From contig NZ_JACBYP010000002.1 of the NCBI RefSeq assembly GCF_018982965.1, positions 93,720 to 157,719 of the forward strand: a stretch of 64,000 nucleotides of DNA, read 5' to 3'. The position numbers were made by a program, and so were the translations under genes. The stretch is from Streptomyces mayonensis (GTDB taxonomy: Bacteria > Actinomycetota > Actinomycetes > Streptomycetales > Streptomycetaceae). The notes beneath the pieces are model-generated. The model saw only the letters and a program-made list of their open reading frames with translations. It had not been told where the DNA came from and did no database searches. Position 1 is the first letter of the stretch; every line of letters begins with the position of its first letter. Positions 8,037-17,600 of this stretch are shown here, piece by piece.

Positions 8037-8987
8037 TCACGCCTCGATGCGCAGCCAGGTGTCGCCGGTGCGGAGCCAGAGGATGCCGTCACGGCCTTGG
8101 CCGCATCGGAGGACGACCCGGCCGGGTACATCGAGTACGCGGTGATCAGTCACCGTCCAGGTGGCGCCGTCGAGTTCGGCGCGAGTGAGTTCAACGGTGC
8201 GCTGGTTGTGGTGGCGGTGGGTCAGTACCGCCTGGTTGCCGCGGATCGCGAAACCATCCGGGTCACGGACGGGGCTGGGACAGGTCGTCACTTCGCCGGT
8301 GGACGGGGTGATGCGGGTCAGGAAGGTGCCGAACCTACCGCCCGCGTACCAGACCAGCCACACCTGGTCACCGTCGGTCGCGGCCGTGCAGCCTTCCAGT
8401 GGGTAGCTGGGCAGTCGGTCCTGCAGACGCCAGATCGCCCGGCCGTCGGTGTCCCAGCCCGCGAGGCCGGCACCGGACTCGGGGTGCCCCCCGAAGATGC
8501 CCTCGTCCCCGTAGGTCGTCCAGACCCGTCCGTGGCGGTCGGTCACGAGTGCGGGGATGTCGTCGCCAACGCAGAACTCTCCGTCCGGCGTGCCTGACGC
8601 GGAGTACACCACGGCGTTGGGTGCCCAGAGGCCGTCGGTCTTGTTCCGTGACGTACGTCCGCTCACCAGCAGGAACCGCGAGTCCGGAAGCAGGGCCAGG
8701 TGGCTGGGGCGGCCCTGGATGTTCTCCACCGTGATGCGCCGCTCTCTTTGTCCCGTCACGGTGACCAGCTCGCCGGTGAACGGGCCCTTCGGCTGCCAAC
8801 CAACCCACCCCTTGATGTAGGGGATGTGCTCCAAGTACCGCCGGTGGACGAGCAGTACCGAGAGTTCACCGGCCGGGCCGACGCTCCACCACAGTGCCTT
8901 GCGCCCTTGCGCGAGGTCGGCGGCGGGCACGCTCCATGCCTCGTGCACTGCGGCGTCGGCGTGATGACTTGTCGAATGGCGCGTCAT
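8037..8987 (-). CDS. Beta-propeller-like hypothetical protein
   Basis: A 316-residue soluble protein without signal peptide. It has repeated short beta motifs with Trp/Gly-rich turns (LALLPDSRFLLVSGR, ALVTDRHGRVWTTYGDEGIFG, GDQVWLVWYAGGRFGTF, GILWLRTGDTWLRIEA) at roughly 40-50 residue spacing, which suggests a six- or seven-bladed propeller. GAGGTGA lies upstream of ATG 8987. It is convergent with the first DUF397 gene, and the second XRE gene lies upstream on the opposite strand. I know of Streptomyces proteins like this annotated only as hypothetical. A binding rather than catalytic role is the safest guess. Confidence 0.75.
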   Translation of the reverse strand: MTRHSTSHHADAAVHEAWSVPAADLAQGRKALWWSVGPAGELSVLLVHRRYLEHIPYIKGWVGWQPKGPFTGELVTVTGQRERRITVENIQGRPSHLALLPDSRFLLVSGRTSRNKTDGLWAPNAVVYSASGTPDGEFCVGDDIPALVTDRHGRVWTTYGDEGIFGGHPESGAGLAGWDTDGRAIWRLQDRLPSYPLEGCTAATDGDQVWLVWYAGGRFGTFLTRITPSTGEVTTCPSPVRDPDGFAIRGNQAVLTHRHHNQRTVELTRAELDGATWTVTDHRVLDVPGRVVLRCGQGRDGILWLRTGDTWLRIEA

Positions 8988-9065
8988 CGAGATCGGTCAC
9001 CTCAGGTACTCCGGAGGCCGACGCCGTCCGAAGGTCCCCACCTTACTGGTCATGGGAACAGTGTC

Positions 9066-9094
9066 ATACGGGTTTCCGTACGAGCCTTGTACGG
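9066..9094. promoter_or_regulatory. Degenerate GTACGG repeats before second XRE
   Basis: ATACGG at 9066, GTACGA at 9078 and GTACGG at 9089 repeat the hexamer found upstream of the first XRE gene, with 12- and 11-bp spacing. They lie about 120 bases before the second XRE start and between divergent genes. They are probably the equivalent operator, less well conserved. Confidence 0.35.
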
Positions 9095-9213
9095 GCCTGG
9101 GGCCGTGCCCACGCCGCTACGACTCGCGTTGGACAAGGTCCCCCGGCTGCGGGCTGAGCGTGGCTGCGGCAGCCGGTGGGCGGGGTGCGTTCCGGGACGG
9201 AAGGGCGTGAGGC

Positions 9214-10068
9214 ATGAGCACGGTACGGGAGACGCGGAGCGGTCAGGCGGCGAAGGAGGAGGGCGGGGGCGATCTGCCGGGCGCGTGGGCGGCGTACGGG
9301 AGGCTGCTCCAGCATCTAAGGAAGCGGGCCGGGCTGAACCAGCAGCAGCTCGGGGAGGCCATCGACTACTCGCTGGAGCAGGTCGCCTCAGTCGAACAGG
9401 GGCGGCGGCCGGCGAAGGCGACGTTCACGCGGGCGGCGGACCGGGTGCTGGAGGCGGGTGGAGTGCTGGAGGTGCTCCAGGACGAAGTGGATCGGGCGAA
9501 GCTGCCGCGCTTCTTCCGCAACTTCGCGGTCATCGAGGCGGAGGTGGTGAGCAGGTTCGAACATGAGCCACTGCTGGTTCCGGGGCTGCTGCAGACGGAA
9601 GGGTATGCGCGAGCCTTGTTTGCTGGGCACTGCCCGCCGCTCGGCGAAGAAGTCGTTGACCAGCACACGGAGGCGCGGCTGGGTCGGCAGAAGCTGCTAA
9701 CACGGGTGCCGCTCGCGGAGCTGTCCTTCATCATCGGCGAGGAGGCCCTGCGAAATCCGGTTGGTGACAGGGATGTCATGCGCGGACAATGGCAACGCCT
9801 GCTGGACGTCGGTGCGTTGCGCAACGTCGAGGTGCAGGTCATGCCGGCCGCTCCCGGGTTCCACTCAGGTCTGAACGGGCCGTTCGTGGTGCTGGAGACC
9901 AGTGGGCACCAGCACCTCGGATACATCGAGTCCCAGGAAGTCGGGTGCGTTGTCCATGAGTCAGCAGAGGTCAGCGCCTTCGGGCTGCGGTATGGCAAGC
10001 TGCGATCGCAGGCTCTGAACGGCGTCGAGTCTGCGCGGCTGATCGAACGGCTGGTGGAGGAGACATGA
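9214..10068 (+). CDS. WhiJ-like XRE regulator, second copy
   Basis: A 284-residue paralogue of the gene at 6908. The HTH (YGRLLQHLRKRAGLNQQQLG) and the stretch IDYSLEQVASVEQGRRPAK are almost identical to those of the first copy. The DUF5753 part (LLVPGLLQTEGYARALF ... VQVMPAAPGFHSGLNGPFVVLE) is more diverged. The conserved recognition helix implies the same or a very similar DNA site, while the sensor domains have drifted. ATG 9214 follows a weak GTGAGG. The stop overlaps the DUF397 start by four bases. The tandem arrangement suggests duplication of a regulator/partner module, with the propeller-like gene between the copies. Confidence 0.9.
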   Translation: MSTVRETRSGQAAKEEGGGDLPGAWAAYGRLLQHLRKRAGLNQQQLGEAIDYSLEQVASVEQGRRPAKATFTRAADRVLEAGGVLEVLQDEVDRAKLPRFFRNFAVIEAEVVSRFEHEPLLVPGLLQTEGYARALFAGHCPPLGEEVVDQHTEARLGRQKLLTRVPLAELSFIIGEEALRNPVGDRDVMRGQWQRLLDVGALRNVEVQVMPAAPGFHSGLNGPFVVLETSGHQHLGYIESQEVGCVVHESAEVSAFGLRYGKLRSQALNGVESARLIERLVEET

Positions 10069-10271
10069 GCGTGGAACAGGTACCCGAGCACGTGGACCGG
10101 CTGCGCTGGTTCAAGAGCAGCTACAGCGGCTCGGGGGGCGGCAACTGCGTGGAAGTGGCCGCCGGTCTCGACGCCGTGTACGTACGGGACTCCAAGGTTG
10201 CGGGCGACGGACCGATGCTGCGGGTCGGCCGGGACGAGTGGGCGACGTTCGTCGAGCTCACAGCGGGATAA
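10065..10271 (+). CDS. DUF397 small protein, second copy
   Basis: A 68-residue DUF397 protein: LRWFKSSYSGSGGGNCVEVAAG, VYVRDSK, MLRVGRDEWATFVELTAG. It is translationally coupled to the XRE gene before it. It differs from the first DUF397 protein mainly at the N terminus and is otherwise clearly a recent paralogue. It is followed by a strong hairpin that closes this regulatory block. Confidence 0.9.
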   Translation: MSVEQVPEHVDRLRWFKSSYSGSGGGNCVEVAAGLDAVYVRDSKVAGDGPMLRVGRDEWATFVELTAG

Positions 10272-10298
10272 CGCCGACCAGGACTCCCGAGCGAACAG

Positions 10299-10339
10299 CG
10301 GGCTGGTTCACGTCACTTGAGGTGACGTGCACCAGCCCG
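10299..10339. terminator. Bidirectional hairpin terminator
   Basis: Inverted repeat with an 18-base left arm (10299-10316), loop TTGAG and an 18-base right arm (10322-10339); 17 of 18 positions pair. It sits in the 84-bp gap between the convergent DUF397 gene and the methyltransferase gene, so it can terminate both. There is no U-tract, as is common in Streptomyces. Confidence 0.8.
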
Positions 10340-10355
10340 TTGTCATTCCGCCGAC

Positions 10356-13300
10356 TCAGAAGAGGGCGCCCTCGGCGCCCTCACCGAAATCCGACCCACC
10401 TCGCGCAGCGAGCTGTTCCTTGCGCTTCCGGACGGCCTCTAGGGAGGGCGGGGGCAGGCCGGGGCGCTTCTCCCTGGCCTTCTTCTCCGTCACTCCCTTG
10501 TGCAGACCGAGGTGCACCTCGTCCGCATAGGTCTGGTGGTTCAACTGACGCAGCCGGTCAATGATCTCGGTCCGAGCCAGCAACCCGATGGTGTAGCGGG
10601 TCCCCTGGTCGGTCTCGTGGAAGCCGTGATCGAGGGGGAAGGTCTCGTGGGTCGGGTCAGCCGGTGAAGTGTGCCCGGAGTCATCCAGAAGGTCTCGCCA
10701 ACCGTATGCCTCAACACTGGCCTCGTCGATCTCCTGATGGATTCGGCGGAGTTCGATGATTTCTGGATCTTGACACTCTGACTGGTGGACCAGGTTGCAG
10801 GTGTCAGTAAGCCCCATTCCACGAGAGAGCATCAGTTGCCGCCGATGCGAGTGCAGTCGCTCCCCTGCCTCACGAAGTCGTTCCGACAGAGGGGGACGAA
10901 CCAAAGTCTCGAAAACATCGGTGGTCGTATAACGCAAATCGCCCTTGATTGTTGAGCCACGATCCAAGGCCCACCAATAATGCGGAGCGCTACTCAACAG
11001 AGCGAGAAGTGCGCGATCTCCGGATGCAAACAAAGCCAGTGCATGCGAAAATACCTGCCCTGTCGGCACGAGAACCGGCATAGCGGTCGGCGTGTGGATA
11101 GTCATCACGATACAATTTGGCAAGCCAGAGATAGCAGTGAGCATCGCGGGGCGCTTCTCAGCGTACTGCCACCAATAGTCGCGATAGACCTTGCGATTAT
11201 TCTTGTCCCGCTCAGGCTTCACATCACGAAGCGCTTTGGCGTACGCCAGCGGATATTCTTTAGCCCGACCTTCCGACCAGTCATGAAAGTCAATAATCCA
11301 TCGATCCGATACATGATCGGGCCGATTATTAACATCCTTCCCGTTGATGAACGGGAAGAGGACTTCCCTGTATCGTTCGTCTTCCTCGATCCATCGCGCA
11401 GCTTCGTCGCGCGGCAAGGTGAAACCGATACCATCGACCTTACTCCCAGTGAAAGAAATCCCAGCGTTGGCCGCAAGAGGCTCAACCAGCGATGACTCGC
11501 GAGTTACAGGAGTGAGTGAAGTTGAAATACCTTTAAGTGCTGGAACACCCGCCAGAACGGGAATAGCGTCACCCCCCATAGAGCCAGTTGTCCAAATCGC
11601 ACAGTATTCCAGCACCGCCGAACTCGCTGGCCATGGCGCAGTTTTTACCGCTCGCCGAAAAGTGGTACCGCCACTCGCCAACTGATCTAGCGCCACTTCG
11701 CGACTATCGCCTTGAGCTAGCGTGTTCGTTGCAATGAGCCCCGCTTGCCCCTTAACATTCAGTAGCTGATGAACCCTCAGGGCGAAGTAGGCGACGAGAT
11801 CAGCATTACCTCGCTTCCCACTAGCCACGTATTCGATGAGCTCTTCACGATAAGCCTCACCGAACGCCCCTGTAACTTTACTGCCACCCAAGAACGGAGG
11901 ATTTCCTACAATCGCATCGAATCCCTTCCCTAGAGAAAATACCTCGGGAAACGCAAGTGGCCAGTGAACGGGTTTCCGAACCAAGCCCCCCTCCGGCAAC
12001 TCAGCTTCCAGCCACTCCTCCGCTGTCGCCCGAGCCGCCCGCACCACCTCGGAGTCGTCTTCGACCCCCTCCTCCATAATCCGCTGGACGATCCACGCCG
12101 CATGAGGAAACAGATCCCGGACCCGCTCCCCGCCCCCTTCCTCGTACCAAGGCACCCGACCCGAAGCACAAGTAGCAATCGCCGCCCCCGCGATCAGGTC
12201 ACCCACCAACCGCAGTCGCCGCGAATGCCGGTTGACCTCCTCCAGCCGCTCCCGTTTCTTCTGGAGCGCCGGCAGGTCGACGCCCTTGATGGCGGTGATC
12301 GCCAGGCGTTCGTGCGTCAGCTCGTCCACCAACTGCCGTGCCTGTTCCGCCAGGACGTCGGTCTGCCCCTGCGGCTTCATATGGACGGACTGGAGCTGCT
12401 CCATGCTATGCACGCCCAGCAGCGAGTCGCCGCACACCAATCGGTCGTCCAGGAACGTGAAGGGGCGCTCCGGGTCCATCGACACCAGCCACAGCGACAG
12501 CTTGGCCATCTCCACGGCCATCGGGTTGATGTCCACGCCGTACAGGCAGTGCTCGATGATCTGGCGGCGGGCCTCGACCACCACCGGGTCCTGCTCGGCG
12601 TCGGCCGCCGTCACGGCGTCCACCGCACGCCCTGCCCGGTAGACCATCGCGTCCGTGCGACCCTCGTTCTCCCAGGCCTCGATCAGGCGGTCACCGAGGT
12701 AGCGGCAGGCCGCCACCAAGAACGCCGCCGAGCCCATCGCGATGTCCGCGACCTTCAAGTCCAGGATCTGGTCGACCGACTTCAGGCGCCACTCCCCCGT
12801 GTCCGCCGTCTGGAGGGGGCCCGGTTCGTACACCAGGGGCTCCAGCGCGTGCAGCACGACCTCCTCCGCCAGGAAGCGGGGCGTGTAGTGCGTGCCCGTG
12901 TTCTTCCGCAGTGAGGACTCGGTGACGTACAGGGTGCCGTTCGGGATGACCGTCGGCAGGCCTCGCAGGTCGTCGCGGAGGATGCCGACGAAGGGGAGCA
13001 GGCGCTCCGTCAGCGCCGGGTCCTTCGTCACCGCGTTCAGGCGGCGACGGGCCTCCGCCGACTCCTCCGTGCCCAGTGGGGCGAGCTTCTTCTCCAACTG
13101 GCCGGCCGTCGCGGGAGGCTTGGGGTCCTTCCACTTCTCGTGGATGGACTTGGCCAGCACAGACAGCGAGCCACCCGCTTTCGCCGCCAGGGACTCCAGT
13201 TCACGCAGCGGGACCTCGTGTTCCAGGCCCTCCGGGCCGATCAGGCCCACCATGTGCTCGGTGGCCCGGCGTCCGTCGTACGACAGCAGGCCCTCGTACA

Positions 13301-14672
13301 CGTAGCCGATCTGCTCGACGTCCAGCGCGCGGAAGCTGAGCGTGCGGACTTCTCGGTCCTTGCCCTTGCCGACGCGGACCTCCTGCACGGCCTGGAGCAT
13401 GTGCAGGACCGTACGGTCGTCGATGAGGAGGAGCGGGGTGGTGCGCTCCAGCCACGGGTACTTGTCCGGGTCGAAGATCGAGCCGTCGTAGGCGGGGAGG
13501 CGGAAGCCGGAGCCGGGGTGGTCCACTCCCCCGTGCACGGCGTGGAAGAGGGCGATTAGGCGGTGCCAGGCCGAGGTGGTGTGCTCGAGGGACGTCTCTC
13601 CCTCCTCGTCCGCCCGTGCCTTCAGCTCGTCGCGCAGGAAGCGGGCCGAGTACGAGCGGGCGTACACCTCGTTGTCGGCCGGCAGCAGGCCGCGCTCCTC
13701 GGCGAAGAGGAGGAAGACGACGCGCATCATCACCGCGACCGCGCCGCGGTAGATGTCGCTCGCCGGCACTCCCGACGCGTGCAGTCCTGCCGCGCCGTTC
13801 TCGACGGCACGCACGTCCGCCCGCCCGATCGCGTCGACGAGGAGTTCGACCGCCTGCCGGACCTGGACGCCCAGCGCCTCGGTGACGTCCTCGCCGGCCG
13901 CGAGGCTCGCCTTCAACAGCCCCACCAACGTCTCGGCATCGTCGTATTCGAAGAAGCGGCGGCGGCTCAGCAGGGACGCGAACGCGCGGACGACGTTGCG
14001 CTCCGCCGCCTCGTTCCAGCCGATGGAGTCGAAGACCGTCGTGGTCGTCACGCCGCCGAGCGGGGCCCAGACCAGGCACCACCAGCGGCCGTCGGTGACC
14101 AGGCCCAGCGGGACGCCGTGGTGGCGGAGCAGACGCGCCAGGCGGTCGGCCGGAGCCGCCGCCCAGTCGCCGCCACCCCCCGCTCGCGCAGTGGGCGCGG
14201 TACCCGCCGGGACCGTGACGCCCAGCAGTCGTACGCGCTTGGCGGCGGAGTCCGCGTCCGGCTCGGCGGCGAGGTCGGTGCCCGGTTCCACCAATGCGAA
14301 GTCCGGGCGGACCTCTGTGTTGTGCTCTGCAACCCGCAGGGTGAGACGGTCCAGGCCGTGGTGCTCGGAGTCGCCCTCGCGGAAGGTCAGGGCGTCGTCC
14401 CAGCCCAGGAGGCGGCGCAGGACGTAAACCACCCACGCGTCCCGCCCTGCGACCGTGTCGGTCTGCCAGTCGGCGTGGTGGGCGCGGAGGCGGGCGCGTT
14501 CGTCCTTCTCCAGGGTGTCGAGCTGGGGCCAGGCGCGCAGCAGGACGGGCATCGTGAGGAAGGGGCCGGAGACCTCGGTGAGGTCCAGCCACTCCTGGTG
14601 CTGCCGGCGGCCGTCGGCGGCCTGGGCCTTGGCGGCGGCTAGTCCACGGCTCATGGCACGGCGAGGGCTCAT
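10356..14672 (-). CDS. Eco57I/DrmMI-like adenine methyltransferase
   Basis: A 1438-residue class I DNA methyltransferase of the Eco57I/PglX/DrmMI type. The SAM-binding motif is a variant, DIAMGSAAFL (about residue 641) instead of DPACGSGAFL. The catalytic motif is NPPF in DAIVGNPPFLGG (about residue 922), typical of N6-adenine methylation. The N-terminal third resembles the nuclease-fold/regulatory region of type IIG/ISP enzymes (EVRPDFALVEPG) but no clear PD-ExK is seen. The C-terminal third should hold the target recognition domain. That part (roughly 10.9-11.95 kb) is visibly AT-richer, about 48% G+C over 11221-11340, and uses codons such as CTA, AAT and GTT. The start overlaps the helicase stop (ATGA), so the two are co-translated and probably act together. 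Confidence 0.88.
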   Translation of the reverse strand: MSPRRAMSRGLAAAKAQAADGRRQHQEWLDLTEVSGPFLTMPVLLRAWPQLDTLEKDERARLRAHHADWQTDTVAGRDAWVVYVLRRLLGWDDALTFREGDSEHHGLDRLTLRVAEHNTEVRPDFALVEPGTDLAAEPDADSAAKRVRLLGVTVPAGTAPTARAGGGGDWAAAPADRLARLLRHHGVPLGLVTDGRWWCLVWAPLGGVTTTTVFDSIGWNEAAERNVVRAFASLLSRRRFFEYDDAETLVGLLKASLAAGEDVTEALGVQVRQAVELLVDAIGRADVRAVENGAAGLHASGVPASDIYRGAVAVMMRVVFLLFAEERGLLPADNEVYARSYSARFLRDELKARADEEGETSLEHTTSAWHRLIALFHAVHGGVDHPGSGFRLPAYDGSIFDPDKYPWLERTTPLLLIDDRTVLHMLQAVQEVRVGKGKDREVRTLSFRALDVEQIGYVYEGLLSYDGRRATEHMVGLIGPEGLEHEVPLRELESLAAKAGGSLSVLAKSIHEKWKDPKPPATAGQLEKKLAPLGTEESAEARRRLNAVTKDPALTERLLPFVGILRDDLRGLPTVIPNGTLYVTESSLRKNTGTHYTPRFLAEEVVLHALEPLVYEPGPLQTADTGEWRLKSVDQILDLKVADIAMGSAAFLVAACRYLGDRLIEAWENEGRTDAMVYRAGRAVDAVTAADAEQDPVVVEARRQIIEHCLYGVDINPMAVEMAKLSLWLVSMDPERPFTFLDDRLVCGDSLLGVHSMEQLQSVHMKPQGQTDVLAEQARQLVDELTHERLAITAIKGVDLPALQKKRERLEEVNRHSRRLRLVGDLIAGAAIATCASGRVPWYEEGGGERVRDLFPHAAWIVQRIMEEGVEDDSEVVRAARATAEEWLEAELPEGGLVRKPVHWPLAFPEVFSLGKGFDAIVGNPPFLGGSKVTGAFGEAYREELIEYVASGKRGNADLVAYFALRVHQLLNVKGQAGLIATNTLAQGDSREVALDQLASGGTTFRRAVKTAPWPASSAVLEYCAIWTTGSMGGDAIPVLAGVPALKGISTSLTPVTRESSLVEPLAANAGISFTGSKVDGIGFTLPRDEAARWIEEDERYREVLFPFINGKDVNNRPDHVSDRWIIDFHDWSEGRAKEYPLAYAKALRDVKPERDKNNRKVYRDYWWQYAEKRPAMLTAISGLPNCIVMTIHTPTAMPVLVPTGQVFSHALALFASGDRALLALLSSAPHYWWALDRGSTIKGDLRYTTTDVFETLVRPPLSERLREAGERLHSHRRQLMLSRGMGLTDTCNLVHQSECQDPEIIELRRIHQEIDEASVEAYGWRDLLDDSGHTSPADPTHETFPLDHGFHETDQGTRYTIGLLARTEIIDRLRQLNHQTYADEVHLGLHKGVTEKKAREKRPGLPPPSLEAVRKRKEQLAARGGSDFGEGAEGALF

Positions 14673-17600
14673 CGGCGGGCTTCCTTTGCGGGGATCACGA
14701 AGACGACGGCGGCGGGGAAGAGGTGGGAGCGGGGCTCGCGGTAGCGGGCTGCGATGGCGGCGAGTTCACGCTCGCGCTCGGTGGGGAGGCCCTTGAGGCG
14801 GTAGTCCCAGCGCTGGCGGTCCTCCTCGAACTGGCGGCGTTCGTGGCCGGTCAGTTCGTGGGTGGTGAGGAGAGCGAGCTGTTCGCCTTCACCGTCACCC
14901 TCCTCCTTGAGCTTCGCGCGCAGGGTGGCCTCGAAGCGGTCGAGGGTGGCCGTGATGCGGCGCTCCTCTTCCGTCCTGCGGTCGGCGAGGCGGCTCTCCA
15001 GCTGACGGCCGAGTTCGGCGGCGCGTGCCTCCAGGGAGCGGTACAGGGGGTCGCGGAGCTTGGGCCAGGCCTCCGTCAGTTCCCTGCGCAGGTGCGGGGC
15101 CGCCTCCGTGCCCTGGGTGAGGGCCTGGGACAGGACTCGGCCCTGCTCCCCCACCGACTCCCAGCGGCGGAAGCGTCCCGTGTCGCCGAACCAGCCGCCC
15201 GCGTACAGGACTTCCTCGTGCAGGCGGGTGCCGTCCGTGCCGACGAGGACGTAACGGGCGTACGCCGAGACGAGGGTCGTGGTGACGGCCGGGTCGTCGG
15301 TGACGACGGCGGTGACGCGGCTCAGGCCGACCGAGTCGGCGTTCCAGACGGCCGCCGTGAGCAGGCGCGTCGAGAGGGCGACGAGGGGGTGCTTGAGGTG
15401 GGCGAGGACCACGTCGTCCCTGCCCTGTGCGGCTACGGACGGGGAGAAGGCGAGGGGGCGCTGCTCGCCCTCGCGGAGTTTGTGGGCGAGGCCACGGGTT
15501 GCTCGCTCCCAACTGCCGGACAGGGGCTGTACGTCGAAGAGGTCGCCCGGTTCGAAGTCCTCGGCGCGGACCGTGGACGGCAGGAGCGGCGGCTGGTGGT
15601 CGAGGGCCAGGGCCGTGTCGACGACGCGCTTGACGTTGACCGGCGTCAGGCCCAGCGTGCCGACCGTCTCCTCGTACTGGTCGGCGAGCCGCTTCGTCTG
15701 TGCCGTGACGTTCTGCTCGGGGGCGACGTCGCCGCCCGTGCGGCGGCCCTTGATGGGCTTGGGCTTGGCGTTTTCGATGTCGACGGGGGCGCTGTCGCCG
15801 GTCATGCGTCGTTGTACGGCGTCGGCGAGGACGGCGTTGACGGAGCCGAGGTCCTGCTCCATGCGGGCGACCTTCTTGGCGACGCGGGAGAGGAACTCCA
15901 GGTCGGCCTCGTAGGAGCCGGCCTGGGCCTGCTGCCAGCCGGAGCCGATGAAGTGGGCGATCTCCGGGTCCTTCTTCTGGCCCCAGCGGTCGATGCGGCC
16001 GATGCGCTGTTCGAGCTTGTTGGGGTTGAAGGGGATGTCGTAGTTGACCAGGCGGTGGCAGTGGTTCTGGAGGTCGATGCCCTCGCCGGCGGCGTCGGTG
16101 GCGAGGAGGATGCGGACCCTGCCCTCGGCGCGGGACGGCTCGGTCTGGAAGCCGAGGCGGATGCGCTCGCGTTCCTCGGTCGACAGGCCGCCGTGCAGGC
16201 GCTCGACGCGGCCGTTGTCGGTGAGTTCCTCCTGCTGGAGGAGGTCGTGGAGCCACTCCTGGGTGTCGCGGTACTCGGTGAAGACGACGACCCGTTCGTT
16301 GGTCCAGTGCTTGCCGTCGGACGTCCGGCAGATGGCCTTGATCTCGCGGATCAGGGCTTCGGCCTTGGAGTCGGGGGCGGCCTCGTGGGTGAGGGCCCAG
16401 CGCTCCATCTCCTGGAGCAGGTCGAGTTCCTGACCGTCCTCGGCGGGGGTGAGGGAGGTGGAGCGGGTCAGGGCATCGTCCTCGGCGTCGACCAGGCCGG
16501 TGTCGTCGAGGTCGGCGACGAGGTCGGCGAACTCCTCGAGCCACTCGGGGACTTCGGCGGCGGCCGAGCGACCGCGCGCGGGGCCGCCGGTGTCCTCCAG
16601 GTGGGAGAGGTAGACCTGGACGGTGTGCAGGAAGGCGGCCGGGGAGGAGAAGAGGCGCTTCTTCAGCAGCAGGGTCACCAGGTCGGCCGCCCGGCGCCCG
16701 CCCCGGGCCTTCGGGGTGAGCTTCTTGCGGCGCAGCTCGGCGAACGAGCCGAGCAGTTCGTGGATCGCCCGCTCCTGCCGCGTGTAGTCGACGGAGAGCT
16801 CGCGCGTGACGCGGGTGCGGAAGCGGGGCGTGCCGTCGGCGTTCGTGACCGTCGACTTCAGGCGGCGTACGACGGTGTCCTTCAGCGCCTCCCTGTCGGG
16901 GTCGACGCCGCGGGCGAAGCGCTGGTCGTCGATGAGTTCGAGAAGGGCGGTGTACGACTCGGGGTAGCCGTTGTGCGGGGTGGCGGAGAGGAAGAGGCGG
17001 TGTTCGAAGTGCGGGACGAGGCGCCGGATCAGCTTCGTCTGCTGGGAGTCGACGGCGTACACCTGCTTGGGTGCGGCGGGCGCGACGTGGTGGGCCTCGT
17101 CGAGGACGAGGAGGTCGAAGAAGCGCTTGTGCTCGCCGTCGGTGCTCTCCTCGGGGGCGCCGATGACCTCGTCGAGGAGCCGCTGGGCCTTCTGGCCGCG
17201 CAGCCAGGGCAGGGAGACGATGGTGAGCGGGTGGACGCGGAAGGGGTTGGCCGCTGTGCCGTGGGTGCGGCGCAGGCGGGCGCAGTGCTCGGAGTCGACG
17301 ATGGTGAACTCGAGGCCGAACTTTTCGGCCATCTCGTCGCGCCACTTGAGGGTGAGGCCGGCCGGGCAGACGACCATGGTGCGGCGGGCCCGGCCGCGCA
17401 GCAGCAGTTCCTGGACAACGAGTCCGGCCTCGATGGTCTTGCCGAGGCCGACGTCGTCGGCGAGGAGGAGGTTGACGCGGGGTGCGCCGACGGCGCGGGA
17501 GACCGGCTCCAGCTGGTACGGCTCGACGGCGACGCCGGAGCGGAACGGGGCCTGGAGGGTCTTGGCGTCGGCGGAGGCCACGGCGGACCAGCGGACCGCG

